Shown: positions 24,403 to 34,791, numbered from the stretch's first letter. The stretch: 64,000 nucleotides of DNA from Pseudonocardia benzenivorans CB1190 (GCF_000196675.2 NC_015312.1:2666001-2730000); one strand, 5' to 3'. Program-made: numbers and translations. Notes: a model not told the origin generated them from the letters alone.

Positions 24403-25836
24403 TCAGTAGACCTCGAAGTACTCGCGCTGCTCCCAGTCGGTCACCGCGGCGTTGAAGCGCTTGACCTCGCTGCCCTTGACCGTCGACAGGTACTCGACGA
24501 ACGGGTCCCCGAGCTCGGCGCGGAGCAGGCTGCTGGAGGTGAAGAGCTGCACCGCCTCCTCGAGCGAGCCCGGGAGACGCTCGGCCTCGGTCAGATACGG
24601 CTCGTCGGCCGAGGGGCCGGGGTCGAGCTTGTTGCGCAGGCCGTCGCGACCCGAGATGACCTGCGACGCGAGGTACAGGTAGGGGTTGGCCGCGGGCTCG
24701 CCGACGCGGTTCTCGAGGTGGGTGTTCTCGTCGCCGCGGCCGCCGGCGACACGGACGAGCGCGCCGCGGTTCTCCTCGGCCCATGCGATGCGGTCCGGGG
24801 CGAAGGAGTCGGGCAGGTAGCGCTTGTAGCCGTTGACGGTCGGGGTGCTGAGCAGCGAGCACGAGCGGGCGTGCTCGAGCAGGCCTCCCATCCAATGCCG
24901 CCCGGTGTCGGAGAGGACCTCGTCGGCACCGCCCGCGAAGGTGTTCTCGACGTCGGCGCTGCTCAACGACTGGTGCAGGTGCCAGCCGCTGGAGAAGGCG
25001 TTCGGCAGGGCGGGCCGGGACATGAACGTCGCGTGGTAGCCGTTGCGACGGCAGAGCTGCTTGATGGCGCTGCGCAGCAGGATCGCGGAGTCGGCGGCTC
25101 GCAGGCCCTCCATCACGTCGAACGTGAACTCGGTCTGACCGGGGCCCCACTCGTCTTCGATGGTGGCGAGCGGCAGGCCGAGGGCCACGACGTTGTCGCG
25201 CAGGATGTCGAGGATCCCGGTGATCTCGTCGCCGCGGTTCTCGGTGAGGTACTGGAAGCCGTGCGAGACGGCGGTGACCCGCGGCGGATCGGGCGGGTAG
25301 CCGCTGGACTCGAACGACAGGCACGGGTCCTCGAGCTTGGTGATGTAGAACTCGAGCTCGATGCCGGCGACGAAGCCGTACCCCTCATTCGAGAGCTGGG
25401 ACAGCTGTGACTGCAGGATGCCGCGGGTGTCGAAGGGGACGACCTCGCCGGAGCGGTAGTGCAGGTTGCAGAGCACCCAGCCGGTCCGGTCCAGCCACGG
25501 CAGCACGCGGAACGTCGACGGGTCGGGCACGAGGACGCCGTCGGGCAGGCCCGTCATGCGCGGGTCGCCGAAGCCGTCGGCCGCGAAGGGCGGTACGGCG
25601 GGGTTGTTGGTGGTGTCGAAGATCAGGGTCGCGGTCTGGAAGTCCTTGCCGTTGCGCAGCACGGACTGGAAGTGACCGGCCTCGAGCGTCTTGCCGCGCA
25701 GGATGCCGTGCTGGTCGCCCCAGGCCACGCGGACCTGGCGCAGGCCCTGCTCGGTGACCTGGGCCGCGATACGGTCGGCCTGTTCCTGCTGCTCAGCGGT
25801 CCACAAGCCGTGGCGCTGGATGAAGGTGGAACCCAT
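24403..25836 (-). CDS. Glutamine synthetase-family ligase (probable gamma-glutamyl-amine synthetase)
   Basis: A 477-residue GlnA-fold protein. The metal-binding GIELEFYI (158-165), SGWHLHQSL, NGYKRYLPDSFAPDR and RGDENTHLENRVGEPAANP regions are recognisable. It lacks the adenylylated Tyr loop of housekeeping GlnA, and the first 100 residues are diverged, as in PuuA/GlnT/IpuC-type enzymes that ligate glutamate to an amine. The surrounding nitrilase and amidotransferase genes support amine or nitrile nitrogen assimilation. A GntR-type operator lies 23 bases upstream of the ATG. Whether it also makes glutamine is not shown. Confidence 0.88.
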   Translation of the reverse strand: MGSTFIQRHGLWTAEQQEQADRIAAQVTEQGLRQVRVAWGDQHGILRGKTLEAGHFQSVLRNGKDFQTATLIFDTTNNPAVPPFAADGFGDPRMTGLPDGVLVPDPSTFRVLPWLDRTGWVLCNLHYRSGEVVPFDTRGILQSQLSQLSNEGYGFVAGIELEFYITKLEDPCLSFESSGYPPDPPRVTAVSHGFQYLTENRGDEITGILDILRDNVVALGLPLATIEDEWGPGQTEFTFDVMEGLRAADSAILLRSAIKQLCRRNGYHATFMSRPALPNAFSSGWHLHQSLSSADVENTFAGGADEVLSDTGRHWMGGLLEHARSCSLLSTPTVNGYKRYLPDSFAPDRIAWAEENRGALVRVAGGRGDENTHLENRVGEPAANPYLYLASQVISGRDGLRNKLDPGPSADEPYLTEAERLPGSLEEAVQLFTSSSLLRAELGDPFVEYLSTVKGSEVKRFNAAVTDWEQREYFEVY

Positions 25837-25858
25837 CGACTACTCCTTACAGGTCGGG

Positions 25859-25869
25859 TGGTCAGACCA
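25859..25869. promoter_or_regulatory. GntR/FadR-type operator upstream of the GS-like gene
   Basis: TGGTCAGACCA matches the TnGTnnnACnA pattern of FadR-subfamily GntR proteins. It is identical to the site at 26438-26448 and lies 23 bases before the GS-like start codon, suggesting an internal regulated promoter. Confidence 0.7.
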
Positions 25870-25886
25870 ATTCGAGAAGGAAGAAA

Positions 25887-26363
25887 TCAGGCCTGCGCCG
25901 GCGACGCGGATGGCGCCGGCTCCTTCTTGGTGATCGCAGCGGCCGACCACTCGGAAACATAGCCGAGGGCGACGCCGACCACGATGCAGATCGCGGTCGT
26001 CCAGACGTTGAGCTCGTTGCCGAACAGGCACGCGGCACCGATGAAGGCGCCAGGGATGAACGACAGGTGCACCCAGTTGGCCTGGACGCACATCAGGAAG
26101 GCGATCACGGCGACCGCGACGGGCAGCGCACCCGTCCACCCGGCGAGCAGGCCGGCGCCGAGGACGGCGAGCCAGCCCCACACCACGCCGACCAGCCCGG
26201 ACAGGCCCATCTTCACCACGCCGGCGGCCTTGCCGCCGGCCGCGAAGAAGCCGGCCCAGGCGATCACGGCCACCCACGGCGGGAGGCCGACCATTCCGCT
26301 CACCCAGATCCAAAGGCCGGCGAGCACACCCACCGTGAGACCGGTGGCCGTCAATGCGCGCAC
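25887..26363 (-). CDS. DUF1097-family integral membrane protein
   Basis: A 158-residue hydrophobic protein with about five membrane segments (GLTVGVLAGLWIWVSGMVGL, VAVIAWAGFFAAGG, VWGWLAVLGAGLLAG, AVAVIAFLMCVQA, TAICIVVGVALGYV). This layout and the YcdZ-like residues place it in DUF1097. GTG 26363 is chosen because AGGAG lies 7 bases upstream; the longer frame to 26417 has no SD. First gene of the nitrogen operon, it may move the substrate (an amine, nitrile or amide) or ammonium, but no transport function is known for the family. Confidence 0.78.
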   Translation of the reverse strand: MRALTATGLTVGVLAGLWIWVSGMVGLPPWVAVIAWAGFFAAGGKAAGVVKMGLSGLVGVVWGWLAVLGAGLLAGWTGALPVAVAVIAFLMCVQANWVHLSFIPGAFIGAACLFGNELNVWTTAICIVVGVALGYVSEWSAAAITKKEPAPSASPAQA

Positions 26364-26437
26364 GTCACATCTCCTCGCTGTCGTCGTGCAGGGGAGGGAG
26401 AAAATCCACCATCGCATCGCTTGGCAGGGTCATCAGG

Positions 26438-26448
26438 TGGTCAGACCA
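26438..26448. promoter_or_regulatory. GntR/FadR-type operator upstream of DUF1097
   Basis: A second exact copy of TGGTCAGACCA, 75 bases upstream of the DUF1097 start and within the divergent promoter region shared with the GntR gene. Likely the main operator of the DUF1097-GS-nitrilase-amidotransferase operon. Confidence 0.72.
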
Positions 26449-26635
26449 GTTTGGCGTCGGGGGGACGATGTGTCAACCGTCTCATCGTCGGTATCGTGCC
26501 CGTGACATCCCGTTCACACGGGCCCTGACCAGCCCCGATGGCTCGACGTACCGGAACCGTCCGCGCCTGCTGCTCCGCGCCCACGGGCGTCGTCGCGTCG
26601 TAGGCGCGGGACGGGGACGCACCGTCGTCCGCGTA

Positions 26636-26646
26636 TGCTCAGACCA
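26636..26646. promoter_or_regulatory. Imperfect GntR operator in front of gntR
   Basis: TGCTCAGACCA differs by one base from the two upstream sites and lies 49 bases before the GntR start codon, next to TATGCT, which could be its -10 box. Suggests autorepression. Confidence 0.55.
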
Positions 26647-26694
26647 GCAGACCACCGCGTTCGAGGCGGTCGGATCGCCGTCGTGGGGGTTGTC

Positions 26695-27435
26695 ATGAGT
26701 GAGGACCGACGGGGTATCTCGCCCATCCGACCCGTGGACCGCAGGCCGCTGTACGAGCAGGTCAGCGACCGTCTCCGCGAGTTCATCGACATCAACCAGC
26801 TCCAGCCCGGCGACCGGCTGATGACCGAGCGGGACCTCGCGCGCCAGCTCTCGGTCGGGCGCTCCTCGATCCGCGAGGCGATCACCGCGCTGCGCGCCCG
26901 CGGCGAGGTCGAGGTGCGCCACGGCGACGGCATCTACCTCGTCCGCAAGCCCGAGGACCTGATCTCGTCACTGGCCGCCGAGCTCGTCGAGACCCACCTC
27001 GACCACCCCGCGATCTGGGAGACGCGCCAGGCCCTGGAGACGCAGTGCGCTCGGCTCGCCGCGCACCGGGCGACGGCCGAGGATCTCGCCGAGCTCGGTA
27101 CGGCGCTCGACGACATGGCACGGGAGGTCGACGCCGGCGAGCCGGGCCTGGTCGGCGACCGGCGGTTCCACCTCGGCATCGCGACGGCGTCACACAACCC
27201 GATCCTGATCCGGCTGCTCGAAAGCATGCGCCAGGCCCTCGATCGGACGTCGGCGACGTCGCTGACGCGCAGCGGTCAGCCGGCCACCTCGCTCGCGGAC
27301 CACCGGCGCATCTATGACGCGATCCGCGCAGGCGACGCCCCGGGCGCCGCCGACGCGATGCTCGACCACCTGGTGAGCACGACCGACTCGCTCGTCATGG
27401 AGGGCCAGGTCAAGGAGATCAGCCCCGGCCGCTGA
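26695..27435 (+). CDS. FadR-subfamily GntR transcriptional regulator
   Basis: A 246-residue GntR protein: winged helix at about 18-80 (YEQVSDRLREFID, GDRLMTERDLARQLSVGRSS, IREAITALRARG) and an all-helical FCD effector domain (IWETRQALETQCARLAAHRA, RRFHLGIATASHNPILIRLL, DHRRIYDAIRAGDA) whose Asp and His residues usually hold a metal. The ATG at 26695 has GGGGG a few bases upstream. Divergent from the nitrogen operon and flanked by three matching operator sites, it almost surely regulates that operon and itself. The effector is perhaps a carboxylate such as glutamate derivative. Confidence 0.92.
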   Translation: MSEDRRGISPIRPVDRRPLYEQVSDRLREFIDINQLQPGDRLMTERDLARQLSVGRSSIREAITALRARGEVEVRHGDGIYLVRKPEDLISSLAAELVETHLDHPAIWETRQALETQCARLAAHRATAEDLAELGTALDDMAREVDAGEPGLVGDRRFHLGIATASHNPILIRLLESMRQALDRTSATSLTRSGQPATSLADHRRIYDAIRAGDAPGAADAMLDHLVSTTDSLVMEGQVKEISPGR

Positions 27436-27451
27436 CCGCGCCGCGGCCGGG
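27424..27451. terminator. GC-rich hairpin between convergent genes
   Basis: CCCGGCCGC (27424-27432) and GCGGCCGGG (27443-27451) form a 9-bp stem with a 10-nt loop that overlaps the GntR stop codon and ends 4 bases before the convergent sdaA stop. It is followed by TCCTTC rather than a T-run. A probable terminator for both genes, unrelated in sequence to the 40-nt palindrome family. Confidence 0.55.
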
Positions 27452-27455
27452 TCCT

Positions 27456-28838
27456 TCAGCACTCGACGACGTTCACCGGGATGGTGAGCGCCAGCCCGCC
27501 GCGCGAGGTCTCCTTGTACTTGTCGCTCATGTCTCGGCCCGTCTCGCGCATCGTCGTGATGACCTGGTCGAGCGAGACGCGGTGTCGGCCGTCGCCACGC
27601 AGCGCCATCCGGGCGGCGTTGACCGCCTTACCTGCGGAGATGGCGTTGCGCTCGATGCAGGGGATCTGGACGAGCCCGCCGATCGGGTCGCACGTCAGTC
27701 CGAGGCTGTGCTCCATGGCGATCTCGGCGGCGTTCTCCACCTGGGCGGGCGTGCCGCCGAGCACCTCCGCGAGCCCGGCCGCCGCCATCGACGCCGCCGA
27801 CCCGACCTCGCCCTGACACCCCACCTCCGCACCGGATATCGACGCGCGTTCCTTGTAGAGCGAGCCGATGGCGCCGGCCGTGAGCAGGAAGCACACGGCC
27901 GTCTCATCAGGGTCGCTCGGACCCAGTGGGGTGTAGTGCGTCGCGTAGTGCAGCACCGCTGGGACGATCCCCGCGGCGCCGTTCGTCGGCGCCGTGACGA
28001 TGCGCCCACCGGCCGCGTTCTCCTCGTTCACCGCCATCGCGACGAGGTTGACCCAGTCGAGGGCGTAGGCGGGCTCGCGCTGCGGGTCCTCGATGCGCAG
28101 CCGCTCGTACCAGCTGCGGGCGCGCCGCTCCACGGACAAGCCGCCGGGCAACTCACCGTCCTGCGTGATGCCCCGGCCCACGCACTCCCACATGACGTCG
28201 CGGATCTCGAGGAGGCCCTTCCGCACGTCAGCCTCGGATCGCGACCGGCACTCGAAGGCGAGCATGACGTCGCTGATGGAGGAGCCCGAGTCGGCGCAGC
28301 GTTCGAGCAGCTCCTGCGCCGTCCGGAACGGGCTGCCGGGCCCGTCGTCGACGGTGGCCACGTCGACCTCGTCATTCTCGACGACGAAACCGCCGCCGAC
28401 CGAGAAGTAGGTCTTCTCGCGCAGGGTCGTGCCTGCACCGTTGCGGACGGTGAGGGTCAGACCGTTGGGGTGTTCGGGCAGAACGGTGTGGGGCCGCAGC
28501 ACGATGTCGTCGATCCGCTGCGGCACCTCGCGGACGCCGCCGAGCCGGATGTGCCCGCAGTCGGCGATCTCCGCGGCTCGGGTCCGGACCCGGTCACCGC
28601 TGATCCGCTCGGGATGGCGTCCCTCCAAGCCGAGCAGCACCGCCGGGAGCGTGCCGTGCCCGGCGCCGGTCGCGGCAAGCGAGCCGTAGAGCACCACCTC
28701 GAGCTCCGCGACCTCGTCGAGCACACCGTCCGCGCACAGCTCCTCGGCGAACCGGGCGCCGGCCCGCATCGGACCGACCGTGTGCGAGCTCGACGGCCCG
28801 ATACCGATCGAGAACAGCTCGAAGACGCTCACCGTCAT
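27456..28838 (-). CDS. sdaA: L-serine dehydratase (L-serine ammonia-lyase), single-chain
   Basis: A 460-residue iron-sulfur L-serine dehydratase with the beta domain first ([20 protein letters not shown]) and the catalytic alpha domain after about residue 185 ([15 protein letters not shown]). The 4Fe-4S cysteines C341 ([12 protein letters not shown]), C383 (LTCDPIGG) and C394 ([11 protein letters not shown]) are all present. It deaminates serine to pyruvate. It is the last gene after glyA, 6 bases apart, so serine made from glycine by GcvPTH and GlyA is degraded to pyruvate. No sign of damage. Confidence 0.96.
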   Translation of the reverse strand: MTVSVFELFSIGIGPSSSHTVGPMRAGARFAEELCADGVLDEVAELEVVLYGSLAATGAGHGTLPAVLLGLEGRHPERISGDRVRTRAAEIADCGHIRLGGVREVPQRIDDIVLRPHTVLPEHPNGLTLTVRNGAGTTLREKTYFSVGGGFVVENDEVDVATVDDGPGSPFRTAQELLERCADSGSSISDVMLAFECRSRSEADVRKGLLEIRDVMWECVGRGITQDGELPGGLSVERRARSWYERLRIEDPQREPAYALDWVNLVAMAVNEENAAGGRIVTAPTNGAAGIVPAVLHYATHYTPLGPSDPDETAVCFLLTAGAIGSLYKERASISGAEVGCQGEVGSAASMAAAGLAEVLGGTPAQVENAAEIAMEHSLGLTCDPIGGLVQIPCIERNAISAGKAVNAARMALRGDGRHRVSLDQVITTMRETGRDMSDKYKETSRGGLALTIPVNVVEC

Positions 28839-28844
28839 CGCTGC

Positions 28845-30143
28845 TCACCCCGCTGGGTAGAGCGGGTGGGCACGGGCGAGCGACCGGACCTGGTCGCGCA
28901 ACCCGCTGATCGCCTCGTCGTGGACGGGGAGGTCGGCGGGCAGCAGCAGGGCGCGGGCGATCACGTCGGCGACTGCTGTGAACGCCTCGGTGCCGAACCC
29001 GCGGGTGGCGAGCGCGGCTGACCCGATCCGCAAGCCGGACGTCACCATCGGCGGGCGGGTGTCGAACGGCACCGCGTTGCGGTTCACGGTGATCTCGACT
29101 GCCGCGAGCCGGTCCTCGGCCTGGCGGCCGTCCATGCCTTCGGCACCCAGGTCGACCAGCACGAGATGGACGTCGGTGCCGCCGCTGACGACGCCGATAC
29201 CTGCCTCGGCGACGTCGGGGCGGGTGAGCCGCTCGGCCAGGATGCGCGCGCCCTCGAGTGTGCGCCGCTGGCGGTCGGCGAACTCCGCGGTGGCAGCCAT
29301 CTTGAACGCGGCCGCCTTGGCGGCGATGACGTGTTCGAGCGGCCCGCCCTGCTGTCCGGGGAACACCGCCGAGTTGATCCTCTTGGCGATCGCGGGGTCG
29401 TTGGTGAGGATGAGGCCACCGCGCGGTCCGCCGAGGGTCTTGTGTGTTGTCGACGTCGTGACGTGCGCGTGCGGCACCGGTGAGGGGTGGAGTTTGGTGG
29501 CGACGAGCCCGGCGAAGTGCGCCATGTCCACCATGAGGTAGGCGCCGGCCTCGTCGGCGATCTCGCGGAACCGGGCGAAGTCCAGGTGCCGCGGGTAGGC
29601 AGACCAGCCCGCGATGATCAGCTGGGGTCGGTGCTCCTCGGCCAGCCGCGCGACCTCGTCCAGGTCGATCCGGAAGTCGTACGGGGAGACCTCGTAGGCG
29701 GCGACGTCGTAGAGCAGGCCGGAGAAGTTGATCCGCATGCCGTGGGTCAAGTGCCCGCCGTGGGCCAGCGAAAGCCCGAGGATGGTGTCGCCCGGCTTGA
29801 TCAGGGCCTGCATGGCTGCCGCGTTGGCCTGCGCGCCGGAGTGCGGCTGCACGTTGGCGAACCCGGCGCCGAACAGGGTCTTGACGCGGTCCAGCGCGAG
29901 CGTCTCGATCTCGTCGACGAACTCGCAGCCGCCGTAGTACCGGCGACCCGGGTACCCCTCGGCGTACTTGTTGGTCAGGACCGACCCTTGGGCCTGCATC
30001 ACCGCGAGCGGGGCGTGGTTCTCCGATGCGATCATTTCCAGCCCGTCCTGCTGGCGGGAGAGCTCGCGGCCGATCAGCGCGGCAACCTCGGGGTCGAACT
30101 CCGCGAGGGGCTGGTCGAGGACGGTCTCGGACACGTCGGTCAC
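28845..30143 (-). CDS. glyA: Serine hydroxymethyltransferase
   Basis: A 432-residue SHMT: substrate and cofactor segments [40 protein letters not shown], and the PLP lysine K235 in [15 protein letters not shown]. It interconverts glycine plus 5,10-methylene-THF and serine. GTG 30143 overlaps the gcvH stop (GTGA); a second GTG at 30134 is an alternative. Being in the glycine cleavage operon it probably is a dedicated catabolic copy, and the biosynthetic glyA would be elsewhere. The methylene-THF it consumes is supplied by the cleavage system. Confidence 0.95.
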   Translation of the reverse strand: MTDVSETVLDQPLAEFDPEVAALIGRELSRQQDGLEMIASENHAPLAVMQAQGSVLTNKYAEGYPGRRYYGGCEFVDEIETLALDRVKTLFGAGFANVQPHSGAQANAAAMQALIKPGDTILGLSLAHGGHLTHGMRINFSGLLYDVAAYEVSPYDFRIDLDEVARLAEEHRPQLIIAGWSAYPRHLDFARFREIADEAGAYLMVDMAHFAGLVATKLHPSPVPHAHVTTSTTHKTLGGPRGGLILTNDPAIAKRINSAVFPGQQGGPLEHVIAAKAAAFKMAATAEFADRQRRTLEGARILAERLTRPDVAEAGIGVVSGGTDVHLVLVDLGAEGMDGRQAEDRLAAVEITVNRNAVPFDTRPPMVTSGLRIGSAALATRGFGTEAFTAVADVIARALLLPADLPVHDEAISGLRDQVRSLARAHPLYPAG

Positions 30144-30538
30144 CCCTCGTTCCGGGCGCGGTATGCGGCCGCATCGAGGACCTCGCCCAGCGACGCGACC
30201 TCGACGGTGAACAGCCAGCCCTCGCCGTAGGGGTCCTCGCCCACGAGCGCGGGGTTGTCGGCGAGCGCCTCGTTGACCGAGACGACCGTGCCGTCGGCCG
30301 GGCTGACCAGCTCGGAGACGGACTTGGTCGACTCGATCTCGCCACAGGCCTCGCCCGCGGTCAGCTCGGTGCCGACGGCCGGCAGGTCGACGAACACGAT
30401 CTCGCCGAGCGCCTCGGTGGCGACGGCAGACAGGCCGACCCGGACCTCGCCGGACGCGGTGGCGCCCGGCTCGACGGCGATCCACTCGTGGTCGGAGGTG
30501 TAGCTGAGGTTCGCGGGGACGAGATCGGGAGAAGTCAT
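30140..30538 (-). CDS. gcvH: Glycine cleavage system H protein
   Basis: A 132-residue lipoyl carrier, with the lipoylated lysine K72 in [12 protein letters not shown] and the usual HEWI (17-20) start of the lipoyl-like domain. It shuttles the aminomethyl group between GcvP, GcvT and the lipoamide dehydrogenase. It lies between gcvT and glyA with a 33-base gap upstream and a GTGA overlap downstream. Length and motifs are normal. Confidence 0.96.
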   Translation of the reverse strand: MTSPDLVPANLSYTSDHEWIAVEPGATASGEVRVGLSAVATEALGEIVFVDLPAVGTELTAGEACGEIESTKSVSELVSPADGTVVSVNEALADNPALVGEDPYGEGWLFTVEVASLGEVLDAAAYRARNEG

Positions 30539-30571
30539 CGGGGGGTCCTCTCGGGACTGATGCCGGACGGT

Positions 30572-31684
30572 TCAGGCGCGCTGGTAGAAGGGCAGAGACG
30601 AGACGGTGTAGGGCTGGCTGCGGCCGCGGACGTCGACGCGTAGCTCGGTGCCCACCTCCGACAGCCCGCGGTCGATGTAGGCCAGCGCGATCGGCACGCC
30701 CAGCGTGGGGGACAGGACACCGGAGGTGACGACGCCGACGGGCGCGTCGTCCGCGCCGAGCACCGTCGCCCCCGCCCGGCCCGCGCGGCGGCCAGTGCCG
30801 GTGAGGCCGGCGAGGACCCGGGCGGGCTCGTCCTCGGCCAGAGCGGCGAGCGTGTCGCGACCGACGAACTCCTTGTCGAGGGCGACGACGCGGCGCAGCC
30901 CGGCGGCGAACGGGTTGGTCTCGGCGGTGAGCTCGTGGCCGTAGAGGGCCATCCCGGCCTCCAGCCGCAGGGTGTCGCGGCAGGCGAGGCCTGCGGGGTG
31001 CAGTGCGTGCTGTCCCCCCGCGGCGAGCAGGGTGTTCCACAGGGCCGGCGCGTGTTCGTCGGGGACGTAGAGCTCGAAACCGTCCTCACCGGTGTAACCG
31101 GTGCGGGCCAGCAGGACGTCGATGCCGCCGATCGTCGCGGGCTCCGACGCGTAGTAGCGCAGGCCCTCGAGGATCGACGCGACGCCGGGCTCGGCGCTGC
31201 GCAGCACGTCGGGCGAGCGCGGGCCCTGCACGGCGATCAGCGCGGTCTCGGCTGCGCGGTCGGTGACGTCGACATCGAAACCCTTGGCGCGCGAGATCAG
31301 CTCGGCGGCGTCCTGCGCGGCGTTGGACGCGTTGACGACGACGAGGAAGCGGTCGTCGGCGAGGCGGTAGACGACGAGGTCGTCGAGCACGCCGCCGTCG
31401 GGCGCGCAGAGCAGCGAGTACTTGGCGCGGCCGACCTGCACCGCCGACAGCTTCCCGGCGAGCGCGTGGTCGAGCGCCTCGGCGGCCTGCGGGCCGACGA
31501 ACTCCACCTCGCCCATGTGGGACAGGTCGAACAGGCCGGCCGAGTTGCGGACGGCGTGGTGCTCGGCGAGGTCGCTGTCGTAGCGGACCGGCATCCGCCA
31601 ACCGGCGAAGTCGGTGAACGTCGCTCCCAGGCGCTCGTGCTCGGCGTCCAGCGGGGTGCGGACGAGGTCGTCGTTCGCGGTCAT
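30572..31684 (-). CDS. gcvT: Aminomethyltransferase (glycine cleavage T protein)
   Basis: A 370-residue GcvT of normal length. Recognisable segments include [37 protein letters not shown], and [14 protein letters not shown] of the folate-binding domain, with the C-terminal barrel from about residue 280. It releases ammonia and forms 5,10-methylene-THF from the H-protein-bound intermediate. Its ATG overlaps the gcvP stop by 4 bases, so the two are coupled. Confidence 0.96.
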   Translation of the reverse strand: MTANDDLVRTPLDAEHERLGATFTDFAGWRMPVRYDSDLAEHHAVRNSAGLFDLSHMGEVEFVGPQAAEALDHALAGKLSAVQVGRAKYSLLCAPDGGVLDDLVVYRLADDRFLVVVNASNAAQDAAELISRAKGFDVDVTDRAAETALIAVQGPRSPDVLRSAEPGVASILEGLRYYASEPATIGGIDVLLARTGYTGEDGFELYVPDEHAPALWNTLLAAGGQHALHPAGLACRDTLRLEAGMALYGHELTAETNPFAAGLRRVVALDKEFVGRDTLAALAEDEPARVLAGLTGTGRRAGRAGATVLGADDAPVGVVTSGVLSPTLGVPIALAYIDRGLSEVGTELRVDVRGRSQPYTVSSLPFYQRA

Positions 31685-34524
31685 GACGTCTCCAGGGCAG
31701 GGGCGGCGAAGGCCTCGGGCAAGGGGCAGGAGCAGACCAGGTTGCGGTCGCCCTTGGCGCCGTCGATGCGGCCGATCGGCGGCCAGTACTTCGCGCGGCG
31801 CAGCTCGGGAACCGGGAACACCGCTTGCTCACGGGTGTACGGACGGGTCCAGTTCTCGACGAGGACCACGTCGGCGGTGTGCGGCGCGTTGCGCAGCGGG
31901 CTGTCCTCGAGCGGCCAGGTGCCGTCGTCGACCTTGTCGATCTCGCCCTTGATGGCGATCATCGCGTCGATGAAGCGGTCGATCTCGGCCAGCGACTCCG
32001 ACTCCGTCGGCTCGATCATCAGCGTGCCCGCGACGGGGAACGACAGCGTCGGCGCGTGGAAGCCGTAGTCGATGAGGCGCTTGGCGACGTCCTCGGCGGT
32101 GACGCCGGTCTGCTTGGTGATCGCGCGCAGGTCGAGGATGCACTCGTGCGCGACCAGCCCGCCCGGGCCGGTGTAGAGCACGGGGTAGTGCTCGTCGAGG
32201 CGCCGCGCCAGGTAGTTGGCCGACAGGACGGCCGACGCGGTCGCCTTCGTGAGGCCGTCCGGGCCCATCATCGCGATGTAGGCGTAGGTGATCGGCAGGA
32301 TGCCGGCCGAGCCGTACGCGGCCGCGGAGACGGCGCCGCGCTTCGGATCGAGCGGGTCACCGGGCAGGAACGGCGCGAGGTGCGAGCGCACCGCGACCGG
32401 GCCGACGCCGGGGCCGCCACCACCGTGCGGGATGCAGAACGTCTTGTGCAGGTTCAGGTGCGAGACGTCGCCGCCGAACTCGCCCGGCTTGGCCAGCCCG
32501 ACGAGCGCGTTGAGGTTGGCGCCGTCGATGTAGACCTGGCCGCCCTCGGCGTGGACCAGCTCGCAGACGGTGCGGACCTCGGTCTCGTAGACGCCGTGCG
32601 TCGACGGGTAGGTCAGCATGATCGCGGCGATGCGGCCGCTGTTGGCCTCGAGCTTGGCGCGCAGGTCGTCGAGCTCGATGCTGCCGTCGGGCGCGGTGGC
32701 CACGACGACGACGCTCATGCCGGCGAGGACGGCCGACGCGGCGTTGGTGCCGTGCGCCGACGACGGGATGACGCAGACGGTGCGCTGGTCGTCGCCACGG
32801 CTGCGGTGGTAGTCGCGGATCGCGAGCAGACCGGCGAGCTCACCCTGCGAGCCGGCGTTGGGCTGCAGCGACACCTTGGCGTAGCCGGTGATCTCGGCGA
32901 GCCAGTTCTCGAGCGTGTCGGTCAGCTCGGCGTAGCCGCGGGTCTGGTCGGCCGGGGCGAACGGGTGCAGCGAGGCGAAGCCGGGCTTGCTGATCGGCTC
33001 CATCTCAGCGGTCGCGTTCAGCTTCATGGTGCAGGAGCCGAGCGGGATCATCGTGCGGTCGAGCGCGAGGTCGCGGTCGGACAGCAGCCGCAGGTAGCGC
33101 AGCATCGAGGTCTCGGAGCGGTGCGCCGAGAAGACCGGGTGCGACAGGTACGGGCTGGTGCGTTTCTCCGAGGCGGGCAGCGCGGCCGCCGCGTCCGCGA
33201 CGGCCGAGGCGCCGAACGCGGTGAGCACGCGGGCGACGATCGCGTCGGTGGTGACCTCGTCGCAGGCGACCGCGACGTGGTCGGAGTCGATGTGACGCAG
33301 GTTGATCCCGTCGGCGGCGGCGGCCTCGACGACCGCGAGCGCGCGGCCGGGGACCTTCGCGGTGACGGTGTCGAAGAACTCGCCGTGCACGACCTCGACG
33401 CCCGCGGCGCGCAGACCGGCGGCGACCGCGGCGGCGTGCGCGTGGACGCGCTCCGCGATCTCCCGCAGGCCCTCGGGGCCGTGGTAGACGGCGTACATCG
33501 ACGCGACGTTGGCCAGCAGCGCCTGTGCGGTGCAGATGTTGCTCGTCGCCTTCTCGCGACGGATGTGCTGCTCACGGGTCTGCAGCGCCAGGTGGTAGCC
33601 GGGGCGGCCCGCGGCGTCCTGCGAGACACCGACGAGGCGGCCGGGCAGCATCCGCTCGAGTCCACTGCGGACGGACATGTAGCCGGCGTGCGGGCCGCCG
33701 AAGAACAGCGGGACGCCGAAGCGCTGGGTCGAGCCCACCGCGATGTCCGCACCGAGCTCGCCGGGCGGGGTGAGCAGGGTCAGCGACAGCAGATCGGCGG
33801 AGACGGTGATGAGCGCGCCCTTGTCCTTGGCCGCCGCGATGATCGGGCGCAGGTCACGGACGACGCCGGAGGCGCCGGGGGCCTGCAGGACGATTCCGAA
33901 CACGTCGCCCTCGGCCAGCGAGGCGAGCGCCTCGGGGCTGGAGAGGTCGACGACGTCGACCGGGATGCCGACCGGCTCGGTCCGGGTGTGCAGGACCGAC
34001 AGCGTCTGCGGCAGGGTCTCGGAGTCGACGACGATCCGCGCGCCGGCCGGGGCGGCCTTGTTCGCGCGGTTCATCAGCAGCACGGCCTCGACGACGGCGG
34101 TGGCCTCGTCGAGCAGCGACGCGCCGGCGACCGGGAGGGCGGTGAGGTCCTCGACCATGGTCTGGAAGTTGATCAGCGCCTCGAGGCGGCCCTGGGAGAT
34201 CTCCGGCTGGTACGGCGTGTAGGCCGTGTACCAGGCGGGCGACTCCAACATGTTGCGGCGCAACACCGGCGGGGTGACCGTGTCGCTGTGGCCCAGGCCG
34301 ATCATCTGCACCATGGTGCGGTTGCGCCCGGCGATGCCGTCAAGGGCCGCGAGGGCGTCCTGCTCGCTCAGCGCAGCCGGCAGCTTCAGCGACTGGGACG
34401 CGCGGATGCCCTGCGGCACGGCGGCGTCGACGAGCGAATCCAGGTCGGCGTGACCGACCACCTCGAGCATCTTCTGCTCGGCGTCGGGGTCGGGACCGAT
34501 GTGACGGTCGGCGAAGATCGACAT
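31681..34524 (-). CDS. gcvP: Glycine dehydrogenase (decarboxylating), P protein
   Basis: A 947-residue single-chain P protein, both halves fused as in most actinobacteria. [20 protein letters not shown] opens the N-terminal half and the PLP-binding lysine is K694 ([19 protein letters not shown]). It decarboxylates glycine and passes the aminomethyl group to GcvH. The start ATG at 34524 is taken from homology with [10 protein letters not shown]; longer frames run into the riboswitch. First gene of the gcvP-gcvT-gcvH-glyA-sdaA operon, controlled by the glycine riboswitch in its leader. Confidence 0.96.
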   Translation of the reverse strand: MSIFADRHIGPDPDAEQKMLEVVGHADLDSLVDAAVPQGIRASQSLKLPAALSEQDALAALDGIAGRNRTMVQMIGLGHSDTVTPPVLRRNMLESPAWYTAYTPYQPEISQGRLEALINFQTMVEDLTALPVAGASLLDEATAVVEAVLLMNRANKAAPAGARIVVDSETLPQTLSVLHTRTEPVGIPVDVVDLSSPEALASLAEGDVFGIVLQAPGASGVVRDLRPIIAAAKDKGALITVSADLLSLTLLTPPGELGADIAVGSTQRFGVPLFFGGPHAGYMSVRSGLERMLPGRLVGVSQDAAGRPGYHLALQTREQHIRREKATSNICTAQALLANVASMYAVYHGPEGLREIAERVHAHAAAVAAGLRAAGVEVVHGEFFDTVTAKVPGRALAVVEAAAADGINLRHIDSDHVAVACDEVTTDAIVARVLTAFGASAVADAAAALPASEKRTSPYLSHPVFSAHRSETSMLRYLRLLSDRDLALDRTMIPLGSCTMKLNATAEMEPISKPGFASLHPFAPADQTRGYAELTDTLENWLAEITGYAKVSLQPNAGSQGELAGLLAIRDYHRSRGDDQRTVCVIPSSAHGTNAASAVLAGMSVVVVATAPDGSIELDDLRAKLEANSGRIAAIMLTYPSTHGVYETEVRTVCELVHAEGGQVYIDGANLNALVGLAKPGEFGGDVSHLNLHKTFCIPHGGGGPGVGPVAVRSHLAPFLPGDPLDPKRGAVSAAAYGSAGILPITYAYIAMMGPDGLTKATASAVLSANYLARRLDEHYPVLYTGPGGLVAHECILDLRAITKQTGVTAEDVAKRLIDYGFHAPTLSFPVAGTLMIEPTESESLAEIDRFIDAMIAIKGEIDKVDDGTWPLEDSPLRNAPHTADVVLVENWTRPYTREQAVFPVPELRRAKYWPPIGRIDGAKGDRNLVCSCPLPEAFAAPALETS

Positions 34525-34570
34525 ACGCTCACTCCGAGGTCGGGGGGACAGATGGCACCTGTCGTGCACC

Positions 34571-34764
34571 GTCTCCCCGCTCTGTCTTCGGACCTGAGAG
34601 ATTTCGTGAGGGTGACCCCACTTGCCCCGTCGGTGGTCCACCCGGGATTCCGGGAGGAACGCTTTCCAGAGTTGCCTCGTCACAGCGGTACGGCAGCCTG
34701 AGAGATTCCCGGGGAGGATTGCTCCTACGGCTCTGGAACGGACCAGATCTCCCGCTGTGATTCG
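34571..34764 (-). promoter_or_regulatory. Tandem glycine riboswitch upstream of gcvP
   Basis: On the minus strand the leader reads as two glycine aptamers in a row. Aptamer 1: GCGGGAGA, GCCGTAGGAGCAA, GGAATCTCTCAGGC, ACCGC and CTCTGGAAAG. Aptamer 2: CACCGACGGGGCAAG, GAAATCTCTCAGGTC, GACAGAGCGGGGAGA. These are the conserved elements of the known type, in the known order, 47 bases upstream of the gcvP start. When glycine binds, such riboswitches turn on the cleavage operon. No clear terminator or anti-terminator follows, so control may be at translation initiation. Confidence 0.93.
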
Positions 34765-34791
34765 AGCAGCGTATGCAGTTCTGTGGCGCAC

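Larger units (their letters stand above)
26364..26694. other. Divergent intergenic region with GntR operators
   Basis: This 331-base region separates the DUF1097 operon from the GntR gene. It holds two TGGTCAGACCA-like sites (26438-26448 and 26636-26646), listed separately, and a stretch of lower GC around 26395-26450. No ORF here looks coding and no hairpin or RNA gene was recognised. Confidence 0.6.

Noticed and set aside
31825-34701. A 958-residue open frame antisense to gcvP
   Set aside because: Its translation is a repetitive Asp/Arg/Val-rich sequence that arises from high third-position GC of gcvP; no domain is visible.
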